Shown here piece by piece: positions 19,634-28,805 of a stretch of DNA of 64,000 nucleotides (its first letter is position 1; every line of letters starts with the position of its first letter). This DNA comes from Pseudonocardia parietis. Lineage in GTDB: Bacteria; Actinomycetota; Actinomycetes; Mycobacteriales; Pseudonocardiaceae. The notes beneath the pieces were generated by a model. That model saw nothing but the letters and a program-made list of their open reading frames with translations, was not told the DNA's origin and did not search any database. Where the stretch lies: positions 3,348,001 to 3,412,000 of the forward strand of contig NZ_JAGINU010000001.1 of NCBI RefSeq assembly GCF_017876315.1, given 5' to 3'. A program made the translations under genes and the position numbers.

Positions 19634-19648
19634 GTGACACCACGTCAC
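19634..19648. promoter_or_regulatory. Inverted-repeat operator candidate GTGAC-N5-GTCAC
   Basis: Lies 37 bases upstream of the small membrane gene, between it and the divergent lipoprotein hydrolase. The dyad would suit a LuxR-type regulator or another dimeric factor. A further GTGAC (19656..19660) follows. No other support. Confidence 0.35.
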
Positions 19649-19881
19649 ACATGTGAGTGACCTCTTGCCACTGCGCCGCACACCCGCACTGGGTTGCAAT
19701 AGACACCACCAGGCCGAACATCAAGCCTGGTCAGGGCCAGGTGCGCTGTCCGAATGCTCCCCAGAACACCATTGGGTGCCGTCCGGGCCGAATCCTTGAC
19801 CATGCCGTTACGGCACTTGGTGCAATTCGAGCCGGTTAGGCGGAGCTCGTTCCGCCAGCCGCTAGCAGGAGGTGCAGGATC

Positions 19882-21549
19882 GTGTCTTCAGGCCTGAAGT
19901 CGGCCGGCGACGTTCCGACGAGAGGGAGCCGGCCACCCAGCGGTGGCCGGCGGAAAGCCGCATCGAAGGGCATCGCGATTCTCGCCGCATCGGCCATTGC
20001 GCTGACCGGTTGCGCGGGTGCAGCGCCCACGGCGTCGGCGCAGCCCGGTCCGCCTGCACCGGCTCCCGCCCCGATCGCCTGGAGCGAGTGCGGGCCGAAC
20101 CGCGACTGCGCCACCGTCGAGGTGCCGTTGGAGTACACCGAGCCGGAGGGAGAGCAGATCCCGATCGCGGTGATGCGGCACCGGGCCACCGATCCCGCGC
20201 AGCGCATCGGGAGCCTGTTCTTCAACCCGGGCGGGCCGGCGGTCCCGGCCGTCCAGCAGGTGACGTCGATCGACGCCGCCACGGGCGCTGGTATGTTCTC
20301 ACCGGCCGTGCTCGCGCGGTTCGACGTCATCGGCATGGACCCGCGCGGCGTCGGTGAGTCCGGCGAGGTCCGGTGCCTCACCGACGAGCAGCGGGCCGCG
20401 CGTGCGAGTGCCGATCTCGACCCGACCGTGCCCGGCGGGAAGCCACTCGCGGAACTGCAGGCGGACGCCACGGAGCTGGCCGAGGGCTGCCTGGCCCACC
20501 AGAGTCCCGAGTTCCTGGCGAGCTTGTCCACCGACAACGTTGCCCGCGACATGGACCAGGTCCGTGCCGCGATCGGCGAGGAGAAGATCACCTACTACGG
20601 GGTCTCGTACGGCACGGTGCCCGGCCCCATGTACGCCACGCTGTTCCCCGACCGCGTCCGGCAGATGGTCCTGGACGCGCCCGTCGACACCGAGCTCTGG
20701 CACAACGACCGGCTCGCCCTGCTCGACGACGTCGACCAGGCCAACGAGACGACCCTCGCCGCGTGGTTCGACACCTGCCGCACCGAGGGGGTGCAGGTGT
20801 GCCCCTTCGGCGACGGTAACCCGGAGGCCGCCTTCGACGCGCTGATCGCCCAGCTCGAAGCACATCCGCTCCAGGTCGCGCCGGTCGAGGGCCTGGCACC
20901 GGGGGGCACGCTCGACGGCGCCGTGGCGCTCGAGGCCGTCCGGTCCGGTGCCGGCGCGCGGTCCTTCTGGCCGATCCTCACCGCGGGCCTGATGAGTGCG
21001 CAGCAGGGCGACGGCACCGCCCTGCACTTTTTGATGTCGATCGTCACCGTCGCGCCTTTCGGCGCTCCACTCGCCATCTATCAGGAGGCCCACAACGCGG
21101 TGCGCTGCGTGGACTGGCAGGCACCGACCGACATCGCGGCGCACACCGCGGCCGCCACCGAGATCACCGAACGCGGCGGGCGGATGGGTTACCGCGCTGC
21201 CTACAGCGCACTGAACTGCGCCGCGTGGCCGGTACAGAACGACGACCCCGTCACCGGGCCCCTCACCGGCGCAGGCGCCCCGCCCATCCTGGTAGTCGGT
21301 GGACGCCTGGACCCTGTGTCCCCCCACCATTGGGCCGAGGCCACGGCGAACGACCTGGAGTCCGCCGTCCTGCTCACCCGTGAGGGCGTCGGCCACGGCT
21401 CCTACCGCACCAGCGGCGCGTGCATCGACACGGCCGTGGACGCCACGCTGATCGACGGGGACCTTCCCGCCGACGGCGCCGTGTGCACCCCGGAGGACCC
21501 GACCACGACCAAACCCGCCGCGGGCCCCGGCGGGAACACCGGGCAGTAG
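19882..21549 (+). CDS. Secreted lipoprotein alpha/beta hydrolase, tripeptidyl aminopeptidase-like
   Basis: 555 residues, GTG 19882 after AGGAGG. A lipoprotein signal peptide ends in the lipobox LTGC near residue 44. The catalytic elbow is GVSYGT, the acid lies in GGRLDPVSP and the His in GVGHGSY, followed by a TAP C-terminal domain (ACIDTAVDATLIDGDLP). These features match the tripeptidyl aminopeptidase-like hydrolases of actinomycetes, which trim peptides or esters outside the cell. The gene lies inside the segment that interrupts the POP gene and is divergent from the two-component system, a likely regulator. Confidence 0.9.
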   Translation: MSSGLKSAGDVPTRGSRPPSGGRRKAASKGIAILAASAIALTGCAGAAPTASAQPGPPAPAPAPIAWSECGPNRDCATVEVPLEYTEPEGEQIPIAVMRHRATDPAQRIGSLFFNPGGPAVPAVQQVTSIDAATGAGMFSPAVLARFDVIGMDPRGVGESGEVRCLTDEQRAARASADLDPTVPGGKPLAELQADATELAEGCLAHQSPEFLASLSTDNVARDMDQVRAAIGEEKITYYGVSYGTVPGPMYATLFPDRVRQMVLDAPVDTELWHNDRLALLDDVDQANETTLAAWFDTCRTEGVQVCPFGDGNPEAAFDALIAQLEAHPLQVAPVEGLAPGGTLDGAVALEAVRSGAGARSFWPILTAGLMSAQQGDGTALHFLMSIVTVAPFGAPLAIYQEAHNAVRCVDWQAPTDIAAHTAAATEITERGGRMGYRAAYSALNCAAWPVQNDDPVTGPLTGAGAPPILVVGGRLDPVSPHHWAEATANDLESAVLLTREGVGHGSYRTSGACIDTAVDATLIDGDLPADGAVCTPEDPTTTKPAAGPGGNTGQ

Positions 21550-21663
21550 CCCAGCGCCCCGGTCAGGGAACGTTGGTGCGGGAATCCGCAGCTCGACCGC
21601 GGAACTCGTCCGTAGTGAACGTCGCTCGACGGCCGCTCGGCCAGAAGGGCACGATTCAACTAC

Positions 21664-21886
21664 GCAACGACTACCGCATGGTCGTCGTGTCCGGCGACGG
21701 TCGGCACGCGGTTGCCGTGCAGCGGATCATGAACCCGGTCCCGGTGGCCGTGGCACGCCTGGACGGCGGCGATCTCGAGTGGCGCCCGTTCGTCACCGGG
21801 GTCGATGCCACCGTCGCCGGGCACCTGTGCGGCGACGCGTGGATCGCGGTCACCGACGTCGACGCGCCCCGCGGACGGGTGGTGCG
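21664..21886 (+). repeat. 223-bp perfect direct repeat, right copy
   Basis: Identical to 17015..17237. The intervening unique segment is 4426 bp. Confidence 0.95.
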
Positions 21887-23052
21887 GATCCCGCTCGACA
21901 GTCCGGACCCGGACGACCCGTCGGCCTGGGAGGAGATCGTCCCGGAGGCCGAGGCCCTGCTGCGGTCGGTGACACCGGTCGGGGACGTGCTCTACCTCGC
22001 CGAGCTCGTCGATACCTACGCCCGGGTCCGGATCGTCGACCGATCCGGGGAACCGTGTGGGGAGGTGCCGTTGCCGGGCCGGGGCGCCCTCGTCGAGCTG
22101 CCGTTCCCGATGATGAACATGGCGACCGCGGCCCCGACCGGTGCGTACACGTTCGCGTTCTCGACGCTCGCGTCCTCGGCCGGCACGTATCGGCACCACC
22201 CGGGCGCCGATGGCCTGGAGGTCCTCCGCGAACCTGGCGTGTCGATCGAGGACGGCGTGGTCGAGGACCACTGGGCGACGTCGGCGGACGGCACCCGGGT
22301 CCCGTTCCACACCGTGCGCAGGGCCGAGGCCACGCTGGACCGACCGCGTCCGGCGATGATCTACGCCTACGGCGGTTCCAACGCTCCCTGGGTGCCGTCG
22401 TTCCCCGGGCCGATGGCCGCATTCGTCGCGGCGGGTGGCGTGTTCGTGCACGGCCACCTGCGCGGCGGCGCGGAGTTCGGCCGTGACTGGTGGGAGGGCG
22501 GCCGGCTCCGGAACGAGCAGAACAGCTACGCCGACCTCTACGCCATCGCCGAGACACTGATCTCCGACGGCGTCACCGACCCGTCGCTGCTCGCCGTGAC
22601 CGGAGGCTCGAACGGCGGCCTGATGGCCGAGGTGGCCGCGACCCAGCGCCCCGGCCTGTGGGCGGCGGCGATCCCCCGCGTCCCGCTGCTCGACGTGGTC
22701 GGCGCCTGCCGGGACGGCTACGGGCGCGGCGGGTGGTCCAGGCCGAGTTCGGCGATCCGGCCGACCCGGACGAGGCGCGTCGGATGGCGAGCTTCTCCCC
22801 GTACCACCTGGTCTCCGACAACATCGCCTACCCTGCCGTGTACCTCGACTCGGGCGACACCGATCCGCGCTACCCGCCGTGGCACGCCCGCAAGTTCACC
22901 GCCCGGATGCGGGCCGCGAGCAGGGCCAGCACGCCGATCCTGCTGCACATCTGGCGCAACGTCGGCCACGGCTGGGCCACCGACAAGGACGTGGCGCTCA
23001 TCGAGAACACCGAGTGGCTGGCCTTCACCATGAAGGTGCCCGGCCTCGAGCT
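21664..23052 (+). pseudogene. Prolyl oligopeptidase, C-terminal half, frameshifted
   Basis: Begins with the right copy of the 223-bp repeat and continues the propeller and the S9 hydrolase domain: AYGGSNAPW, HLRGGAEFG, Ser in GGSNGGLM. After DGYGRGG, near 22731, one extra G shifts the frame; VVQAEFGDPADPDEARRMASFSPYHLV continues in the next frame with Asp in DSGDTDPR and His in NVGHGW. No in-frame stop follows before the hairpin at 23057. Joined to 16403..17237 it would make a complete POP of normal length. Confidence 0.9.
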
Positions 23053-23056
23053 GAGG

Positions 23057-23087
23057 GGAGGCGCCGACCGGCTCGGTCGGCGCCTCC
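23057..23087. terminator. Strong hairpin between convergent POP and MFS genes
   Basis: A 14-bp perfect stem (GGAGGCGCCGACCG and its complement) with loop GCT. It lies between the end of the POP frame and the MFS stop at 23102 and would serve both directions. Confidence 0.75.
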
Positions 23088-23101
23088 TCTCCGTGCTGTC
23101 C

Positions 23102-24427
23102 CTACGACGTGACGACACCGGTGCGCAGGTCGCTCCCGCGCGTCTCCGGAATGGCCCGGAAGATCACCGGCAGCGCGATCAGCGCCAGTGCCGTGGCGTA
23201 GAAGGCCGGGGCCAGCAGGCTGCCGCTGGCATCGACGAGCGCCTGGCTCACCAGCGGCGCGGTCCCGGCGAACAGGGCGTAGGCCACGTTGTAGGGCAAC
23301 GCCATCCCGGTGTAGCGCACGTCGGCGGGCAGCATCTCCAACACGGCCATGCCTCCGGCGCCCAGCAGCGACACGACGATGAGCAGGGCGAGCATCGCGA
23401 ACACGATCGCCACCATGCTTCTCGTCCCGATCAACAGGTAGGCGGGGACGAGCACGACGACCGCACCGACGGCCCCCGCCCGCACGAGGGGACGCCGGCC
23501 GACCCGGTCAGCCACCGACCCGAACACCGGCCCCACGAACGCCGCGAACAACGTCAGGCCGGTGATGACCGTCAACGCGGCGCTCGAGCTGATACCGCCC
23601 GCCTGCGCGAGGTAGGTGGGCATGTAGCCCAGGAACATGTGCGTGATCACCCCGACCACGCCGAAGAAGCACAGCAGCACCAGCATCGTCCGCCAGCGCT
23701 CGCGCAGCATCCGGCCGAGCCCCGGGCGGCGCGCCCCGCCGTCCTCCTTGAGCTCGGTGAACACCGGGGTCTCGTCCACCCCGAGCCGCAGGAGCAGCCC
23801 GACCAGCGACAGCAACCCGCCGAACACGAACGTCCAGCGCCACGCGCCGGCGGCGAAGGCGTCGCCCGCCACCGTCTGGAAGACCACGATGGTCAGCGTC
23901 GCCCCGGCGGCACCGAGCATCGTCGAGCTGCCGACCACTGCCATCCAGAGCATGCGGCGCCGGGGCGGGGCGTGCTCGAGCCCGAACGTCAGCGCCCCGG
24001 TGTACTCGCCGCCGGCGGAGAACCCCTGTGCCAGCCTGCAGACCATGAGCAGGATCGGCGCCGCGATGCCGATGGCCGACCAGCTGGGCAGCAGCCCGAT
24101 CGCCGCGGTCGCCGCGCCCATCAGCAGCACCGACGCACTCAGCGCGGTGCGCCGGCCCATCCGGTCACCGATGCGGCCGAACACGACCGCGCCGGCCGGA
24201 CGTGCGACGAACGCGACACCGTAGATCGCGAACGTCGCGAGCAGCCCCGACGAGCCGCTGTCGGCGGGGAAGAACGTCGCGGCGATCACCACGGCGGAGA
24301 ACCCGTACAACGTGAAGTCGAACCACTCCACGAAGTTCCCCGACGCCCCGGCCAGCATGATTCGTGCCGGCGACTGTCGTCGCCTCGCACGCACCTCGTC
24401 ACCGTGCTCGGAAACGGTCTCCGTCAT
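23102..24427 (-). CDS. MFS metabolite:proton symporter (ShiA/ProP/KgtP-like)
   Basis: 441 residues, ATG 24427 after GAGGAGGG. Twelve membrane helices. The signature ASGNFVEWFDFTLYGF at the start of helix 1, GRIGDRMGRRTAL between helices 2 and 3, and RLAQGFSAGGEYTGA identify the MHS (metabolite:H+ symporter) family, which imports organic acids such as shikimate, proline/betaine or 2-oxoglutarate. The divergent PucR-type gene, with a palindrome between them, is the likely regulator. Import of a product of local peptidases is possible but not shown. Confidence 0.93.
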   Translation of the reverse strand: MTETVSEHGDEVRARRRQSPARIMLAGASGNFVEWFDFTLYGFSAVVIAATFFPADSGSSGLLATFAIYGVAFVARPAGAVVFGRIGDRMGRRTALSASVLLMGAATAAIGLLPSWSAIGIAAPILLMVCRLAQGFSAGGEYTGALTFGLEHAPPRRRMLWMAVVGSSTMLGAAGATLTIVVFQTVAGDAFAAGAWRWTFVFGGLLSLVGLLLRLGVDETPVFTELKEDGGARRPGLGRMLRERWRTMLVLLCFFGVVGVITHMFLGYMPTYLAQAGGISSSAALTVITGLTLFAAFVGPVFGSVADRVGRRPLVRAGAVGAVVVLVPAYLLIGTRSMVAIVFAMLALLIVVSLLGAGGMAVLEMLPADVRYTGMALPYNVAYALFAGTAPLVSQALVDASGSLLAPAFYATALALIALPVIFRAIPETRGSDLRTGVVTS

Positions 24428-24562
24428 CGCAGGCCCTCCTCGGTTCGCACGCCACGGCGCAATCGGTGCACAGAGCATCGCCGTCCGGCCGGCGTGGGCA
24501 GAGAGCCGGATGTCACCGATAGCGCGATGTCAGTGCGACACCTGTCGAACGCCGGGCGAGCT

Positions 24563-24579
24563 GGCACGATGATCGTGCC
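24563..24579. promoter_or_regulatory. Operator candidate GGCACGAT-G-ATCGTGCC
   Basis: Perfect 8-bp inverted repeat with a one-base centre, nine bases before the ribosome site of the PucR gene and 136 bases upstream of the MFS start. Well placed for autoregulation by PucR. Confidence 0.6.
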
Positions 24580-24602
24580 GACGTGGATGGAGGATCGTGC
24601 AA

Positions 24603-25805
24603 ATGGCGGACGACGCCCTGCAGGAGATCGTCGACGAGCTGGCCGAGCGGCTGCAGAGATCGGTCGCGATCGACGATCCGGCGATCCGCCTGCTGGCCGC
24701 CAGCCGCCATTTCGGGGACGAGGACCCGGTACGGGTGACGTCGGTCCTCAACCGGTCGGTGAGCTCCGACCTCACCGAGGAGGTACTCGGTCACGGCATC
24801 GCGACATGGACGCAGCCAGGAAGCGTGGTCCTGCCCTCCGAGAACACGCTGCCCAGGCTGTGCGCTCCGGTGCGCTGCAGCGGACTGCTGCTGGGCTACC
24901 TGTGGCTGATCGACACCGACGACACGCTCGACCTAGAGAAAATCGCGCTGACCGAGGCCGCCGCCGCCAGGGCCGGGGTCGTGCTCTACCGGCGACTGAT
25001 CCTGCACGAGCGCTCCAAGGCGCGCCACGAGGCAATCCTGCGCGAGCTGGTCTCGTCCGACCACGCCGCTCGCGTCCAGGCCGCCGAGGATCTGCGTGCG
25101 GAGAACCTGTTCCCCGCACGGCCCACGTCGTTCGTCGTCGTCGGGGCCCAGGTCGACGGCGGCGACGACGCGGCGGCCGTCGCGCTCGAATCCGCCGTCG
25201 AGGAGGGGCTACGCGCCGGCGACGACGTCCACCTCACCGTGGCGAACCGTTCGAGGGCCTGGATCCTCTACGCCGCGCCCCCTGCAGAGGTACCGGTCGA
25301 CGCCGTCAGCAACCGGATCCTCGCCCGGTTCCGGTCGCTGGCCGGTGACGTGCCACAGGTGGTGATCGGAGTCGGCTCCACGGCCGAGGACCTCGAGTCC
25401 GTAGTGGACTCCCATCGCCACGCGTTCCTGGCTGCCCGTGCCGCCCTGCTTGTGCCCGCGATCGGCACCGTGGCCCGGTGGGGCGAGCTGGGCCCCTACG
25501 AGGTACTGCTCAAGCTCCCGGTCGACGACCTGCTGCACGCATCACAGGTCCCCGCCCTAGCGGAACTGGAACGGAACGATCCGCACGGCGTGCTGATCGA
25601 CACGCTCGAGGCCTACTTCGACCACGCGGGCGACGTCCGGAGTACCGCCGATCTACTGTGCGTCCACCGCGCGACGCTCTACCACCGACTCAAGCGCATC
25701 GAGACCCACACCGGCTGCCGGCTGAACCGCGGAGACGACTGGCTGACGCTCCACCTCGGACTCAAGCTGCGCACACTCGCTGCGGCCTACCGGCGCCGGG
25801 CCTGA
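24603..25805 (+). CDS. PucR/CdaR-family transcriptional regulator
   Basis: 400 residues. ATG 24603 is preferred because GGAGG lies nine bases upstream; GTG 24597 is too close to it. The N-terminal 150 residues resemble a sensory GAF-like region (LCAPVRCSGLLLGYLWLID). A central GGDEF-like fold (CdaR type) follows, and the C-terminal PucR helix-turn-helix reads LIDTLEAYFDHAGDVRSTADLLCVHRATLYHRLKRIE. PucR proteins usually activate genes for catabolism of nitrogen compounds. Divergent from the MHS transporter. Confidence 0.92.
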   Translation: MADDALQEIVDELAERLQRSVAIDDPAIRLLAASRHFGDEDPVRVTSVLNRSVSSDLTEEVLGHGIATWTQPGSVVLPSENTLPRLCAPVRCSGLLLGYLWLIDTDDTLDLEKIALTEAAAARAGVVLYRRLILHERSKARHEAILRELVSSDHAARVQAAEDLRAENLFPARPTSFVVVGAQVDGGDDAAAVALESAVEEGLRAGDDVHLTVANRSRAWILYAAPPAEVPVDAVSNRILARFRSLAGDVPQVVIGVGSTAEDLESVVDSHRHAFLAARAALLVPAIGTVARWGELGPYEVLLKLPVDDLLHASQVPALAELERNDPHGVLIDTLEAYFDHAGDVRSTADLLCVHRATLYHRLKRIETHTGCRLNRGDDWLTLHLGLKLRTLAAAYRRRA

Positions 25806-25873
25806 GCGCCCGGCGCCAGCCAGCATATCCAGGCTACAAGGATCTGCGCGGCGAGCCGGCAGTTCACGCCATG

Positions 25874-25899
25874 GGCCGGTCATCGCGCTGTGACCGGCC
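25874..25899. terminator. Hairpin between convergent PucR and S9 peptidase genes
   Basis: Perfect 9-bp stem GGCCGGTCA/TGACCGGCC with an 8-base loop, 18 bases beyond the S9 stop on the minus strand and 69 bases beyond the PucR stop. No T run follows. Confidence 0.6.
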
Positions 25900-25916
25900 G
25901 CCGGTAATCCACTCGA

Positions 25917-27914
25917 TCAAGAGCGCCGCGCCGGCATGTACCGCCCGAACCAGTCGAGCGTGCGGGTGAGGAAGTCGATCAGAGCGGGGTAGGCGCGTAC
26001 GCCGTGACCCTCCTCCGGGTAGATGACCAGCGCGGAGTCGACGCCGTGGGCGCGAAGGGCGTGGTGGAACTCCCGCGCCTGTCCCGGGGGTGTGCACCGG
26101 TCCAGTGCGCCGGCGACGTTGAGGCATGGGGTGCGAACGTTGCCGGCCTGCAGCGCGGGGCTGCGGGTCTGCGCCTGGGTTCCGGGCGACACGAGGTCTC
26201 CGCCGAGCAACGACAGTCCCCACTCACTGATGTTGCTGGTCAGGGACTGGCTGTACCAGTCGGTGACCGGCGAGACCGGTACCGCGGCGGCGAAGCGCCG
26301 GTCCTGCGTGACCAGCCATGACGACATGAAGCCGCCGTAGCTGCCGCCGATCAGTCCGACCCGGTCGGGGTCGACGACACCCTGGGCGACGAGCGCGTCG
26401 ATCCCGGCGAGGTAGTCGTGGGTGTCTGCACCGCCCATGTCGCCGACGACACGGCCGGCGAACTCCTGGCCGCGCCCGCCGCTGCCGCGCGGGTTGGGGT
26501 TGAGCACCGCGTAACCGCGCGAGACCAGCAGCGGCACCCACGCGTGGACCATCGACCAGGTGTTGCGGAACGCCCAGACCGGGCCGCCGTGGATGTTGAC
26601 GACGAGCGGGAACGATCCGTCCCCCGATGGGGTGCACAGCACGCCGTCGATCTCGAGTCCGTCCGGCGCCGACCAGGTCACCGACCGCGCGGTGCCGGCC
26701 ACGGAGGACAGGAAGTCGGTTCCGGGATGGGCGACCGAGGCCAGCACCCGATGCTCCTCACCGGCGGTGAGCACCACCTGGTGCGGCAGCTCGTAGGAGT
26801 CCTCGATCACCACGACGCGCCCGTCCGCGGTGAAGGTCGCGTAGGGGTATCGCGGCCCGCCGCAGGAGTGGGTCCAGTCGAGGACCTCCCGTACCCGGCC
26901 GGTGGCGACGTCGACGATGCCGGCCACGGAGTTCAGGCGCCGCTGGCCGACGTAGCCGAGTCTGCCCTCGTCGATCCACTGCAGGCAGGTGACATCGGTG
27001 CCGGCGGTCTCGACGGCAGTCCGTTCACCGGAGCCGAGGTCGATGAGCGTGATGTCGCCGGCCACGATCCCGCGGTCGCTGCAGACCGCTTGGACGACGG
27101 CGACGTACCTCCCGTCCGGCGACCCGGCGGGCAGGCCGAGCTGGACCTCGCTGCGCAGGAGCTCACGATCGCCCTCGTCGCCGATGCCGCCGCCCACGGC
27201 CAGGAGCCGCAGGGCGGCGCCGTACCACAGGTCCTCGCTCGGGCCGTCGGAGGCGACGACCACCACCCGGTCCGGTCCGCACCACTCGGCCTCCCAGCAG
27301 TTCGTTCCCTGCGGGGAGAGTCGGGTCAGCTCGCCGGTCCCGACCGTGTACGCCCACAGGCTGCGCCACGCGTCGTCGTCCTCGCCGGTCTCGACCAGAG
27401 GCTGCCAGCTCTCCGGTGCGGTCGCCGCCGCCGCCCCGACCGTGCCCGAGCCCTGTGCGCCCGCGAGGTCGGCGCCGAGGCCGGCGACACCGAGAAGTAC
27501 GCGCCGGCCGTCGGGAGACCAGTGCGCGTACTCGACGGTCCCGAGTACTTCGGGGGCGGCGACGGCCTCACCGAACCGTTCCTCGAGCAGGTAGAGCTGG
27601 AACACCCCACTCGTCTGCCGGTCGGACAGGAAGGCCAGGACCGAACCGTCGGGGGAGAACCGGGCGCCGTGCGCCGACGATCCGGGCAGTGACGAGACCG
27701 GTTGCAGCTCGCCGTCCACTGCTGTGTACACCGCCGTCCGCGGGAGCCCCTGGAGCGCATCGAGGACCGTGCCGGTGACCACCACCCGCGCGCCGTCGCT
27801 CGTCGCGTGCGGTCCGCTCAGCGCGTGCGGGCGGCCGAAGCCAGGCTCGTGGAGCTTGCGCAGGTACTCGGTGACAGCGATGTACTCCGGCGTGTCGCGC
27901 AGATCCGCGTTCAT
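25917..27914 (-). CDS. S9 family peptidase (acylaminoacyl/oligopeptidase-type)
   Basis: 665 residues from ATG 27914, with AAGGAG six bases upstream; earlier in-frame ATGs lack such a site. The first 400 residues are a beta-propeller (RFSPDGSVLAFLSDRQ, AHWSPDGRRVLLG). The hydrolase domain starts at VVNIHGGPVWAF and has Ser525 in IGGSYGGF, the acid in the AGALDRCTP region, and His in EEGHGVRAY. No signal peptide. It is last of a minus-strand run with an alpha/beta hydrolase and a POP. A deleted paralogue lies at 44865..45623. Confidence 0.93.
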   Translation of the reverse strand: MNADLRDTPEYIAVTEYLRKLHEPGFGRPHALSGPHATSDGARVVVTGTVLDALQGLPRTAVYTAVDGELQPVSSLPGSSAHGARFSPDGSVLAFLSDRQTSGVFQLYLLEERFGEAVAAPEVLGTVEYAHWSPDGRRVLLGVAGLGADLAGAQGSGTVGAAAATAPESWQPLVETGEDDDAWRSLWAYTVGTGELTRLSPQGTNCWEAEWCGPDRVVVVASDGPSEDLWYGAALRLLAVGGGIGDEGDRELLRSEVQLGLPAGSPDGRYVAVVQAVCSDRGIVAGDITLIDLGSGERTAVETAGTDVTCLQWIDEGRLGYVGQRRLNSVAGIVDVATGRVREVLDWTHSCGGPRYPYATFTADGRVVVIEDSYELPHQVVLTAGEEHRVLASVAHPGTDFLSSVAGTARSVTWSAPDGLEIDGVLCTPSGDGSFPLVVNIHGGPVWAFRNTWSMVHAWVPLLVSRGYAVLNPNPRGSGGRGQEFAGRVVGDMGGADTHDYLAGIDALVAQGVVDPDRVGLIGGSYGGFMSSWLVTQDRRFAAAVPVSPVTDWYSQSLTSNISEWGLSLLGGDLVSPGTQAQTRSPALQAGNVRTPCLNVAGALDRCTPPGQAREFHHALRAHGVDSALVIYPEEGHGVRAYPALIDFLTRTLDWFGRYMPARRS

Positions 27915-28004
27915 GGGCTCTCCTTCGGTGTGGCTCGGCACGGCTGACTCCGACATCGGTTCGAGCGGTGCCCTCCCGGTCGTCATGTGGCGCAGCGGCG
28001 GTGG

Positions 28005-28790
28005 TCAAGACGCCGTTCGCTCACCGACCACTGCTCGGTCCATCCAGTCGCGTAGCAGCGGGACGACGACGTCGGGTTCGACGCCCCCCAGGTGGTCCAG
28101 CCCGTCGAGGAGGTGAACCTCCCACCCCAGGTCCTCGAGCTCGGGACGGGTATCGGTGACGATGCCACCGATACGGACGACGACGTCCCCGGCGACGATG
28201 ACGTCGTCGGTTCCTGCGAAACACAGGCGCGGAAGCTTGAGCTGCTTGTTGGCGTCCCGGTCGTCGAAGTCCTGCAGTGCCTCGTAGTAGATGGCGGACT
28301 GGCGCATTTTCTCGATCATGGTGGTCTTCTCGACGGAGATGCCGAGATCGTCGAGATGGCTGGGTTGAGCGCTGCCGAGGGTGATTTGCAGCATCTCGTG
28401 GTAGGGGCCGTCGAGAGGCGGGAAGCCGGTCATCGCGAGGCCGGTGAGCCGATCGGTCCGCAGGGCCAGCTGGAGTCCGATCACTCCACCCCAGGAGTAG
28501 CCCCACCAGGTGAAGTCGTCCAGGCCGGCCGCGTCTGCGACGGCCAGCAGGTCGCTGGTGACGTTCTCCGGTGTCATGGTCTGGAACGGGTGGGCACCCG
28601 GATAGGAGAGCAGAACGATCCGGTGCCTGTCGGTCAGTCCTTCCCGCAGCCCCGTGCACAGGCGCCGCATCAGGTCGGCTGCGGGTGCGTCCACGGGGAG
28701 GTTGGGGTCGGCGTAACAGACGAGGGCGGGTCCCTCGCCGTGTACCTCGAAGTAGATGTCATCGCCGTTGTGGGCGCGAGCAGTGGGCAT
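28005..28790 (-). CDS. Alpha/beta hydrolase (esterase/amidase type)
   Basis: 261 residues, ATG 28790. The fold signature is the nucleophile elbow GYSWGG (about residue 97), the HGEGPALV oxyanion region and the terminal His in GLDHLGG; the acid is probably in FAGTDDVIV. It follows the POP gene by 15 bases on the same strand and precedes the S9 gene, so it is likely part of their operon. It is not clearly a peptidase; proline iminopeptidase, esterase or lactonase activity are all possible. Confidence 0.88.
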   Translation of the reverse strand: MPTARAHNGDDIYFEVHGEGPALVCYADPNLPVDAPAADLMRRLCTGLREGLTDRHRIVLLSYPGAHPFQTMTPENVTSDLLAVADAAGLDDFTWWGYSWGGVIGLQLALRTDRLTGLAMTGFPPLDGPYHEMLQITLGSAQPSHLDDLGISVEKTTMIEKMRQSAIYYEALQDFDDRDANKQLKLPRLCFAGTDDVIVAGDVVVRIGGIVTDTRPELEDLGWEVHLLDGLDHLGGVEPDVVVPLLRDWMDRAVVGERTAS

Positions 28791-28805
28791 GGGTGAAGTC
28801 CTCTC

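Noticed and set aside
22490..25348. Open frame of about 950 codons on the plus strand
   Set aside because: Only its first part is the POP C-terminus; the rest is antisense to the MFS gene and out of frame with PucR, with very basic, low-complexity composition.
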